A DNA stretch of 64,000 bases from Roseiarcus fermentans (lineage in GTDB: Bacteria > Pseudomonadota > Alphaproteobacteria > Rhizobiales > Beijerinckiaceae): positions 1 through 64,000 of the forward strand of contig NZ_QNRK01000026.1 of NCBI RefSeq assembly GCF_003315135.1, in the 5' to 3' direction. Position 1 is the stretch's first letter; each line of letters begins with the position of its first letter. Under the pieces are notes generated by a model that had not been told where the DNA came from, searched no databases, and saw only the letters and a list, made by a program, of their open reading frames with translations. A program made the translations under genes and the position numbers. This document shows positions 26,363-33,505 of the stretch, in pieces.

Positions 26363-26983
26363 CTACAGCACCACCACCGGCGTGCCGACATGGACGCGGT
26401 TGTAGAGGTCGATCACATCGAGGTCGCGCATGCGGATGCAGCCCGACGACACGGCCTGCCCGATCTCCGACGGCTCGTTGGTGCCGTGGATGCGATAGAG
26501 CGTATCGGTGTTGCCCTGGAACAGATAGAGCGCGCGGGCGCCGAGCGGGTTGTCCCAGCGGCCCTCGAGCGGCCCGTGCTGCTTGTAGACCTGAAATTGT
26601 GGCCAGCGCTCCATGATCGAAGCGGTCGGCATCCAGGTCGGCCATTCCTTCATCGCGCCGACGGTCGCGCGCCCGGTCCAGCCGGCGGCCTCGGAGCCGG
26701 TCGCCACCCGGTACTGGATCGCCTGGTTGTTGGGCAGGACGTAATAGAGGTACTTCGGTCCGGAATCGACGATGATCGTGCCGGGCTTCTCTTTCGTCTG
26801 GTACTCGACGATGTTGCGCACGACCGGGATGTTCTTCTCGTCCGGCTCGGCGAGCGCCATCATCTGCCGGTCGCGGTCGCTCAGCTTCGGGTCGGGGAGG
26901 CCCGATTGCAGCACCGACTGGCAGCCGCTCGCCAAGGCGGCGATCCCCAGCGCCGCACACAGAAAGAGCCCGTTCGTCTTCAT
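26363..26983 (-). CDS. L,D-transpeptidase (YkuD domain) lipoprotein
   Basis: The 206-residue protein begins with a lipoprotein-like signal (LFLCAALGIAALASGC, probable lipid Cys21). The YkuD catalytic domain at about 60-206 has IIVDSGPKYLYYVLPN, IHGTNEP with His166, and SSGCIRM with catalytic Cys182. These enzymes cross-link peptidoglycan (3-3) or attach proteins to it in the periplasm. An in-frame ATG at 27001 would add six residues. The gene is divergent from proC across an AT-rich dyad-containing region. Confidence 0.92.
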   Translation of the reverse strand: MKTNGLFLCAALGIAALASGCQSVLQSGLPDPKLSDRDRQMMALAEPDEKNIPVVRNIVEYQTKEKPGTIIVDSGPKYLYYVLPNNQAIQYRVATGSEAAGWTGRATVGAMKEWPTWMPTASIMERWPQFQVYKQHGPLEGRWDNPLGARALYLFQGNTDTLYRIHGTNEPSEIGQAVSSGCIRMRDLDVIDLYNRVHVGTPVVVL

Positions 26984-27011
26984 GCCGACCCCGTTCGCCA
27001 TCGATTAACGC

Positions 27012-27044
27012 TTCGCTTACCGTAAATGGAAACGGTTTAGCGAA
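27012..27044. promoter_or_regulatory. Extended imperfect palindrome between the transpeptidase gene and proC
   Basis: TTCGCT and AGCGAA (outer arms) enclose ACCGT and ACGGT (inner arms) around an AAATGGA centre, in a 274-bp divergent spacer that is AT-rich near its left end. Outer and inner arms are perfect, separated by one or two mismatched bases. It may be an operator for the transpeptidase gene, whose start is 29 bp away. Confidence 0.4.
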
Positions 27045-27275
27045 AGTTACCACGCCCCTGCGCTCAAACCGGCCTTAACCAAAACCGCCCGGCTTGGCTA
27101 GGCCGAATCCATCACATTTCCGCGCTTTTTCCGCCGTGATGTCATGGCGCCACGCTTCCTGCGAACGCTTGCGGGAGAAGCGGACCGACCCTGACGGTCC
27201 AGCAAAAGCTGCTTCGCATAACGCGAAAGATTGATAGGAGGTTCCAGAAACCCGCGAAGCCGAGAGAGGACGACG

Positions 27276-28094
27276 ATGACGAAAGACTGGCCCGAGCGAC
27301 TCGTCCTGGTGGGGGCGGGCAAGATGGGCGGCGCCATGGCGGCCGGCTGGCTCGCCGGCGGCCTGCCGGCCTCGTCCCTGACCATCCTCGAGCCGAATCC
27401 GTCCGACGCCATCGCCCGGCTCGCCGCCGATACCGGCGCGGCGCTGAACCCGCCCGAACCGCGCGGGGCGGACGTGCTCGCGCTCGCGATCAAGCCCCAG
27501 GCCCTCGACGCCGTCGCGCCGCAGGTCGTCCCGCTGGCCGGCGCGGACACGCTCGTCCTGTCGATCCTCGCCGGCAAGACGATCGCCAATCTCCGCGAGC
27601 GGTTCCCGGGCGTCCGGTCGGTCGTGCGCGCCATGCCCAATACGCCGGCGGCGATCGGGCGAGGGGTGACCGCGGCGTACCCGAGCCCCGAGGTCACGGA
27701 CGAGCAGCGACGATGGACCGAGCGGCTGCTCGGCGCCGTCGGCGTCTTCCACTGGCTCGACGAGGAGGGGGCGATCGACGTGGTGACGGCGATCTCGGGC
27801 GGCGGTCCGGCCTATGTGTTCGCCCTCACCGAGGCTCTGGCCAAGGCCGCCGAAGCGCTCGGCCTGGCCCCGGACCTGGCGATGAGCCTCGCGCGCGGCA
27901 CCGTCGAGGGCGCCGGGGAACTGATGCGCCGCGAGCGCGAAACGCCGCCTTCGGTGCTGCGCCGCAACGTCACGTCGCCTGGCGGCACCACCGCGGCGGC
28001 GCTCGCAGTGCTGCATGCGGACGACGGTCTCCATCCGCTGATGGAGCGGGCCGCCCGCGCGGCGCACGCCCAGGCGGGGAAGATGGCGGGCTAG
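27276..28094 (+). CDS. proC: Pyrroline-5-carboxylate reductase
   Basis: The 272-residue enzyme catalyses the last step of proline synthesis, NAD(P)H-dependent reduction of pyrroline-5-carboxylate. The nucleotide motif VGAGKMGGAMAAGW is at residues 12-25, AIKPQALDAV near 70, RAMPNTPAAIGRG near 118, and the C-terminal ISGGGPAYVFALTEAL and NVTSPGGTTAAAL signatures are intact. CGAGAGAGGA precedes the ATG. Confidence 0.96.
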   Translation: MTKDWPERLVLVGAGKMGGAMAAGWLAGGLPASSLTILEPNPSDAIARLAADTGAALNPPEPRGADVLALAIKPQALDAVAPQVVPLAGADTLVLSILAGKTIANLRERFPGVRSVVRAMPNTPAAIGRGVTAAYPSPEVTDEQRRWTERLLGAVGVFHWLDEEGAIDVVTAISGGGPAYVFALTEALAKAAEALGLAPDLAMSLARGTVEGAGELMRRERETPPSVLRRNVTSPGGTTAAALAVLHADDGLHPLMERAARAAHAQAGKMAG

Positions 28095-28099
28095 GCGCC

Positions 28100-28127
28100 G
28101 CCGTCCCTCCGGCCGAACCCGGACGGC
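28100..28127. terminator. Hairpin between convergent proC and ppsR
   Basis: GCCGTCC and GGACGGC form a perfect 7-bp stem with a 14-base loop in the 39-bp gap where the two genes converge. No T-run is present on either side, so termination is inferred from placement. Confidence 0.35.
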
Positions 28128-28133
28128 CGAATG

Positions 28134-29423
28134 TCACAATGCGTATTTCCTGAGCTTGGCGTGCAGGCTCTGGCGGCTGATGCCCAGGCTCTCGGCGGCC
28201 AGGGTCCGGTTTCCCCCCGATCTCGCCAGGGCTTCCGACAAGCGCTGGCGCTCGATAGCCTCCACCGAGGAGCGGACCGCCTTTCCAAGCGACGATCCGG
28301 ACGGGTCCGGCGGCGAGGCCCCTGCCGCGGCGTCGGCAAGGGCCTCGCGAACGATCAGCGCGAAGGCGTTCGGACGATCGTCGCGATCGCCGGCGGCGAA
28401 GATGTCGACCTCGGCGGTCCCGCCACGCTCGCCCATCACGGTGGCGCGCATGGATTGGACGACGCCGCGCTGCTCGATGCGGTCGAGGATTCGCCGAAGG
28501 CCTCCTCCCGGCAGGGAGAGCCAGCGGTTCGCGCTCTTCCCCAGCACCGCAGTCTCGAACTCGGCCTGGACGAGGTCGAGAAACGCGTGATTCGCCGATC
28601 TGACGACGCCGTTCCGATCGACGACGAGAAAGGCCTGCGGCAAGCGGCGGACGAGGGACTCGAGCGACCAGGCCGGCGGTTCGCCGGACGACGCCGTCTC
28701 GAAGCCGGAATCGGTCAGCCGGCTCACCTGCAGCAGATAGAACGTCCCCGCTTCGCTCGTCAGCGTCGAGGCGCGCAGGCTCAGCGGCGCATCAGCGGCG
28801 TGGTGGAGGACGATGCGCGGCGCACGGCCCGTCATTCGCGCGGTCTCGAGCAGGCCATCGAGCGCCTTGCGATCGCGCTCCGGCAGATCGGGAAAGAACT
28901 CGGCGCCCGGAACCAGGCCGAACGCTTTCGCCGCGAGCGCATTGGACTCGACCACGCGCAAGGTCCCGACGCGCACCAACGCGACCGCCTCGGACGCGGC
29001 GTCGAGCAAGGCGCGGTAGCGGGTCTCGACCTCACGCAGCTTCCAGTAATCCTGCTCCCGCTCCAACTGAACGGCGGCGAGACGAGTCCTGAGGTCGGAG
29101 ATCGCCTGGAAATTCTTCCCGATCGCGATGAAACCGGATCCCGAGGGAAGTTTGACGGTCGTGTATTCGAGCAGAATCTCGCGGCCGCTCGGCAACCGCT
29201 GGTTCACGACGAAGCTCGAAGACTCTCCTTCGCGCCGACCCAGATCGACCGCGTTCTCGACCGGCCCGGTCGCCCCGGTCAAAACCGTCTCTATCCACCT
29301 TTGGCCGAGCCAATCGTCGAGAGGCTCGTCCGAAAGCGCCTGCGATGGCACGGCCTTCCGTATCACGCCGTCGCCGTCCACGGCGAGCGTGATGTCGGCG
29401 GGGAATCGGCCAGACTCGTTCAT
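28134..29423 (-). CDS. ppsR: PpsR/CrtJ-type photosynthesis transcriptional regulator
   Basis: The 429-residue protein has the PpsR plan: an N-terminal PAS-like region with GSGFIAIGKNFQAISDLRTRL (about 105-125), a helical linker, PAS domains at about 132-240 and 260-375, and a C-terminal Fis-type helix-turn-helix (ALARSGGNRTLAAESLGISRQSLHAK). PpsR represses bacteriochlorophyll, carotenoid and light-harvesting genes in air. No photosynthesis gene adjoins it here. A related PAS-Fis regulator in a non-phototroph remains possible. Confidence 0.82.
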   Translation of the reverse strand: MNESGRFPADITLAVDGDGVIRKAVPSQALSDEPLDDWLGQRWIETVLTGATGPVENAVDLGRREGESSSFVVNQRLPSGREILLEYTTVKLPSGSGFIAIGKNFQAISDLRTRLAAVQLEREQDYWKLREVETRYRALLDAASEAVALVRVGTLRVVESNALAAKAFGLVPGAEFFPDLPERDRKALDGLLETARMTGRAPRIVLHHAADAPLSLRASTLTSEAGTFYLLQVSRLTDSGFETASSGEPPAWSLESLVRRLPQAFLVVDRNGVVRSANHAFLDLVQAEFETAVLGKSANRWLSLPGGGLRRILDRIEQRGVVQSMRATVMGERGGTAEVDIFAAGDRDDRPNAFALIVREALADAAAGASPPDPSGSSLGKAVRSSVEAIERQRLSEALARSGGNRTLAAESLGISRQSLHAKLRKYAL

Positions 29424-29994
29424 CAGACGTCCACCAGGTCATCCGCAAGCCCGCGTCAAGGACGCTGTCTTGCCGCCCCGGCCACAGGGAAGAACCGCCC
29501 CCCGATCAAAAGTACCTTGTCTGTGGCGTCGAAGTCCAGCCTGTCGGCCTCGCCGCCCTACCGGTCCAACGCTGGCGCACCTCCTGCGGATGGCCGAGCC
29601 GCGAGCGGAGCTGTCCGCTTCGTTCGTCTCCGACCCTCGCTCGTCGGACTTGGTTTCCCGCTCCGTCGCGGATCGCCGCCGGCGCCAGGCGCACATGGGG
29701 GCAGGCTCCGGCAATTTTGTTCATCGGAAAGTCGGTACAATTTGTTTCCCCGAACAGGTATTCCGGCTACGCTGAACCTGAGGCAATGGATTGGCGCCGT
29801 CGGAGTTCGGACCGGAGCGCGGCGAAAGAGCGGCCATCGCCGGCTTCGCAGGTTGCGCGGATCAAGACATGAGGACGATCGTTTCGAGGAACCGATCGGC
29901 TCGCGGAGGCCTCGCCGCCGGCGACACGCCGCAAGCGAGATTTGGTTTCGGGTCCATCGGCAACCAGTCTTTTGGCATCACTCGGGAGACGATC
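29424..29994. other. 571-bp divergent spacer before the TetR gene
   Basis: The right half carries an AT-rich patch at 29711-29760 with a possible -10 element TACAAT and an imperfect GTTC...GAAC dyad around it, a plausible promoter and autoregulatory site for the TetR gene. The left half is GC-rich and shows nothing. Confidence 0.4.
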
Positions 29995-30729
29995 ATGGCG
30001 ACCAAGGCAAAGAGCGAGGCCAAGCCGGCCGATTCTCGGGGAAAGATCGTCGATGCGTTGATGACGCTCGCCGGCGAGCGTCGTTTCGAGGACATCTCGA
30101 TTCGCGAGATTTGCCGGGAGGCGGGAGTGACGCTCGCCGACTTCCGCGACTCCTTCTCTTCCAAGGGAGCGGTTCTGGCTCACCTTTCGCGGCGCATCGA
30201 CCGGGCCGTGCTGGCCCAGGGTGTCGAGGAACTCGGCGACGAGGGCGCCCGCGAGCGAATGTTCGACATTCTCATGCGCCGGCTCGAGGAGATGGCGCCG
30301 TACCGCGAGGGCCTGCGGGAGACGAACGCCTGGTTGAGGCGCGATCCGAGCGCCGCGTTGGCGATGAACCTGGTCGTGCTCGGGTCGATGCGTTTCATGC
30401 TCGAGGCGGCGGACATTGATCTCGAGGGCGGCGCCGCGGGCGCGATCAAGCTTCAGGGCCTGGCGCTGGCATGGGCGCGAATCGTCGGAGTCTGGCTCGA
30501 CGACGAGGACCCCGGCCTGTCGAAGACGATGGCGGAACTCGACCGTGAACTCACGCGGGGCGAACGGGCAGTCGCCAGAGTCGACCGCCTCAACGAGATC
30601 GCGGCGCCTTTCCGGGCGCTCGCTCACGCCGCCTTCGACGCCCGCCGCCGGATGCGCGAACGTCCGCATCGCGCCGGTTCGGAGCGGGAGGCCGGCGGCA
30701 TCGGCGACGATGAAGCGCCGCCGGTCTGA
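29995..30729 (+). CDS. TetR family transcriptional regulator
   Basis: The 244-residue protein has a TetR DNA-binding domain at about 14-65 (KIVDALMTLAGERRFEDISIREICREAGVTLADFRDSFSSKGAVL) and a helical ligand-binding region. The start at 29995 follows TCGGGAGACG; an upstream in-frame start at 29791 would add an unrelated leader. Its target is unknown because no effector gene adjoins it. The C-terminal 30 residues are Arg-rich and probably disordered. Confidence 0.85.
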   Translation: MATKAKSEAKPADSRGKIVDALMTLAGERRFEDISIREICREAGVTLADFRDSFSSKGAVLAHLSRRIDRAVLAQGVEELGDEGARERMFDILMRRLEEMAPYREGLRETNAWLRRDPSAALAMNLVVLGSMRFMLEAADIDLEGGAAGAIKLQGLALAWARIVGVWLDDEDPGLSKTMAELDRELTRGERAVARVDRLNEIAAPFRALAHAAFDARRRMRERPHRAGSEREAGGIGDDEAPPV

Positions 30730-30815
30730 ACTCGCCGAGCGGCCCGAGGCCAAGGGCGACGGGCCCCCGCCGACCGATCAAAGTTGAGCGATCGGCTTGA
30801 CGATTCGATCGCCAC

Positions 30816-30836
30816 GAGACGCTAAAACGGTCTCGA
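30816..30836 (+). terminator. Hairpin downstream of the TetR gene
   Basis: CGAGAC and GTCTCG are perfect 6-bp arms around GCTAAAACG, 87 bp after the TetR stop. The sequence continues AGATCGCCTTTTC with a short T-run. It may terminate the TetR message. Confidence 0.35.
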
Positions 30837-30931
30837 GATCGCCTTTTCACAGCGCCTTAACCACGGGCGTTAGGCTTTCTGCGAAGAAACCGGAGCGATA
30901 CTTCCCGCGTGGTCGAACAACATGCGGACAA

Positions 30932-31477
30932 ATGATCGTGAACTCGCTGCCCAGGCCCTCGGAATGCTTGTCGATCGAGACCCGTGATCCGCGTTCCGAC
31001 GACCGCCGCCGGATTGTGGAAGTAGGGCGGGAGGCGGTGACTATTCGCCGCGCGGTCGCGGGCGTATCGATGACGATCCGCCTGTCATGCCGGGCGTATC
31101 GCGGCGTGGCGTTGCGGATCGGTGCGCTCGAGTGCGGCCGCTTCCATTACGAGGTGAAGCTGACCCACAGCGACCCAGACCTGTCCATCGTGCTCGGCGC
31201 GGGCGACGACCTCGCTGCGATGGAAGCCCAATGGCTAGAATGGGTCGATTGTCTCGGCTTGCCGGCGCTCGCGGGCCGGAGCGAGGCGTCGGAGGCGCGT
31301 GTGAACGTACCTCGCGTCGCCCTCGCCTGCCGGACGCCGCACCCCCGGCGGAGAGGCGCCGCGCTGACTTCGCGCCGTCCCCGCCTCCGGAAACGCCGCG
31401 CCAATGGCCGTCGCCTCAAGACCGATGTCGTCGATGACGACCCGATCATTCTCTCTCCGGGTTGGGAGGATCGCTGA
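30932..31477 (+). CDS. DUF6101-like protein of unknown function
   Basis: The 181-residue protein has a central region (SMTIRLSCRAYRGVALRIGALECGRFHYEVKLTHSDPDLSIVL, then MEAQWLEWVDCLGLPAL) that resembles a small alphaproteobacterial family of unknown role (DUF6101). The start at 30932 is a choice among several in-frame ATGs. The C-terminal 50 residues are Arg-rich and coincide with a family-2 dispersed repeat at 31330-31363, so the original C-terminus may have been replaced. Confidence 0.55.
   Translation: MIVNSLPRPSECLSIETRDPRSDDRRRIVEVGREAVTIRRAVAGVSMTIRLSCRAYRGVALRIGALECGRFHYEVKLTHSDPDLSIVLGAGDDLAAMEAQWLEWVDCLGLPALAGRSEASEARVNVPRVALACRTPHPRRRGAALTSRRPRLRKRRANGRRLKTDVVDDDPIILSPGWEDR
31330..31363 (+). 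repeat. Degenerate family-2 repeat inside the DUF6101-like gene
   Basis: CCGGACGCCGCACCCCCGGC is followed by GGAGAGGCGCCGCGCTGAC, a diverged version of the GGCGGCGAGACGCCGCC unit. It encodes the Arg/Pro-rich CRTPHPRRRGAAL segment of the protein. Confidence 0.4.
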
Positions 31478-31501
31478 GGCGGCGACGAACCTCGGGCCGC
31501 T

Positions 31502-31723
31502 TCAAGCGGCCAGGTCGATACGCAGGGCGGGCGCCGTCGGAAGCAGGAAATAGACGCCGCGCTCGATCGATTGGGCAAGATCGCCTTCGAACTCGGCGGT
31601 CAGGAGTCCCAGCGCGTCCGCGACGGCGGCGAGGCCGATGTCGCGATACATGCGGGTCAGCAAGGAGCCGACCCCGTTGCGCCGGCCTGCCGCTTCGGGG
31701 ATCGCGTCAAAGTCGTGCCGCAT
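31502..31723 (-). CDS. Small conserved-looking protein, unknown function
   Basis: The 73-residue protein has a balanced composition (MRHDFDAIPEAAGRRNGVGS, then LLTRMYRDIGLAAVADALGL and a hydrophobic end). It is preferred to the Arg-rich frame on the opposite strand. It is divergent from the HAD phosphatase gene, and a CtrA-type dyad lies between them. No family is recognised. Confidence 0.5.
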   Translation of the reverse strand: MRHDFDAIPEAAGRRNGVGSLLTRMYRDIGLAAVADALGLLTAEFEGDLAQSIERGVYFLLPTAPALRIDLAA

Positions 31724-31791
31724 CGCCGTCCGCCCTCCTCCGGAGGTCCCTGGCGCTCTGTTCGTGCGCCTGTCGTACGAGAATGAGCGAA

Positions 31792-31816
31792 ATCCGTTAA
31801 GGGGGGATTAACGGAT
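31792..31816. promoter_or_regulatory. CtrA-type box TTAA-N7-TTAA within a 9-bp perfect dyad
   Basis: ATCCGTTAA and TTAACGGAT are perfect inverted arms around GGGGGGA, so the core is TTAA-N7-TTAA, the full CtrA consensus of alphaproteobacteria. It lies 69 bp upstream of the start of the small leftward gene and 45 bp before the HAD gene start, in the correct place to control both. TTAA is otherwise rare in this GC-rich window. Confidence 0.5.
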
Positions 31817-31860
31817 GCGCGCAAGGCGTCCGGGTCACGCCTCAGGGGCAGGAGATCGCA

Positions 31861-32592
31861 GTGCCGCTCACCGTATCGGGCCGATTCACCGGCGTTCTGT
31901 TCGACAAGGACGGGACGCTCATCGACTTCAACGCGACATGGGGCCCCGCGGTCTACGCGATGATCCGCGCGCTGGCCGACGGCGATCCGGCTTTGATGCA
32001 GGCGCAGGCCGAGGCGCTGCAGTTCACGATCGACACTCGGCAGTTTCTCGACTCCTCCCCGCTCGTGGCCGGTTCGACGGCGGACTACGGTCTGCCTTGG
32101 GCGCAGGCCTTGGGACGCACGGATCTCGCGGCTCTGAAAGCCGAGATCGACGCCCTGTCTGCGGTCGAATCGCTGCGGGCGCTCACGCCGATCACGGAGA
32201 CGCCGGCCGTCTTTTCGGCCCTGAGCGCGATGGGTCTGCGGCTCGGCGTTGCGACCAACGACTCCGAAGCCAGCGCCCGCCGCCAGATCGAGGCGTTGGG
32301 GGTCGGTTCGTTCGTCGATTTCGTCGCGGGCTACGACTCCGGCCATGGGGGCAAGCCGGATCCGGGCATGGTGCTCGCTTTCGCCGAATGTCTCGGGACT
32401 TCCGCCTCCAGGGTCGTGGTGGTCGGCGACTCCCTGCACGACCTCTCGGCGGCGAAGGCGGCTGGCTCCACTTCTGTCGCCGTCTTGTCCGGGCCCGCGC
32501 AGCGGGCTGCGCTCGCGCCTTACGCCGATCATGTCATCGCGCACATCGGCCACTTGCCAGCGCTCCTGGCCGACCTCGAGACTGCGGAATAG
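31861..32592 (+). CDS. HAD family hydrolase (phosphoglycolate phosphatase-like)
   Basis: The 243-residue protein has HAD motif I FDKDGTLIDF near residues 15-24, motif II ATNDSE near 128, Lys in GGKPDPGM near 162 and motif IV VVGDSLHDLSAAKAAG near 183. A helical cap lies between motifs I and II, as in phosphoglycolate phosphatases. The substrate is not defined by sequence. The start is GTG, with GGGGCAGGAG just upstream. Confidence 0.9.
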   Translation: MPLTVSGRFTGVLFDKDGTLIDFNATWGPAVYAMIRALADGDPALMQAQAEALQFTIDTRQFLDSSPLVAGSTADYGLPWAQALGRTDLAALKAEIDALSAVESLRALTPITETPAVFSALSAMGLRLGVATNDSEASARRQIEALGVGSFVDFVAGYDSGHGGKPDPGMVLAFAECLGTSASRVVVVGDSLHDLSAAKAAGSTSVAVLSGPAQRAALAPYADHVIAHIGHLPALLADLETAE

Positions 32593-32706
32593 TCGAAGGC
32601 CATGCGGCCGAATGTCTCGAACGACCGGTGCGTCGCGCGTTGCCTCGCGCGGCCATTTGACGGTAGGTGAGGCGTTCCGTGGCCGGCGCCGGAGGTTCGG
32701 CCCTTG

Positions 32707-33405
32707 ATGGCTCCCGATAGTCTCACGTTCCTCGGCGGGCTCCTCCTCGGACTCGCCAGCAGCCTGCATTGCGCCGGGATGTGCGGCGCGATCGCGTCGA
32801 CCCTGATGTTTGCCTTCGCCTCCGGGGAGACCGAGGCGGATCGCGCGCGCGCGTTGATCGCCGCGCACGCCGGGCGAATCGTCGTGTATGTCGCCGGCGG
32901 GGCGATCCTGGGCGCCGTCGGCTCGACGCTGTACGGCGCCTTCGATCACGCCGGCGCCTATCTCGCCATGCGCTGGGCGGCCGCGGTCGCCCTCGGCTGG
33001 ATCGGGCTTTCCGTCGCCGGCTTCGCTCCGTCGCTCGCGATCGTCGACCGTGTCGCAGCGCCGATCGCCGGTAGGCTCCGATTCGCCTCCGCAAGCCCCG
33101 CCCAGGGAGCGTCGGGCGCGTTCGCTTCGGGATTGATCTGGGGGCTCCTGCCCTGCGGCATGGTTTACGGCGCGTTGTTCTACGCCATGCTGACCGGCGA
33201 CTTCTGGCGCGGCGCCATGGTGATGGCCGGCTTCGGGCTTGGAACGCTCCCCTCGGTGACGGCGGTCGCGCTCGGGCTGTCCCGGTTTCGACGCCTTGCC
33301 CAGACGCCCAACGCGCGCGTCGCCGTCGGCCTCGGCATCATGGCGATCGCGGCAGCCAGCATCGCCGTCCCTGCGATGGCGGTCGCCGGATTCTGCCTGA
33401 ACTGA
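32707..33405 (+). CDS. TauE/SafE-like (UreH/DsbD-type) membrane protein
   Basis: The 232-residue protein has six hydrophobic segments. It carries SSLHCAGMCGAI at the first segment (about 18-29), the Cys-containing motif of the UreH_2/DsbD-like family, and LIWGLLPCGMVYGALFYAM in the middle. Related proteins move metals or reducing equivalents, for example in copper delivery to cytochrome oxidase, but this one is not in such an operon. A TTG codon immediately precedes the ATG. Confidence 0.82.
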   Translation: MAPDSLTFLGGLLLGLASSLHCAGMCGAIASTLMFAFASGETEADRARALIAAHAGRIVVYVAGGAILGAVGSTLYGAFDHAGAYLAMRWAAAVALGWIGLSVAGFAPSLAIVDRVAAPIAGRLRFASASPAQGASGAFASGLIWGLLPCGMVYGALFYAMLTGDFWRGAMVMAGFGLGTLPSVTAVALGLSRFRRLAQTPNARVAVGLGIMAIAAASIAVPAMAVAGFCLN

Positions 33406-33505
33406 CAATCGGCTCATGAATGGCTCATTTCCCCTCGCCTTCGGTTTGGCGGTATAAGCCGTCCGGCGGCGCGCATGCGCGTCGAGGCCGCGGAGACGGA
33501 CAACG

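Noticed and set aside
29711-29760. A PpsR site (TGT-N12-ACA) upstream of the TetR gene
   Set aside because: The TGT...ACA pair here is separated by 16 bases, not 12.
31462-31800. A rightward 112-codon frame opposite the small 73-residue gene
   Set aside because: Arg-rich antisense composition; the leftward frame is more protein-like.
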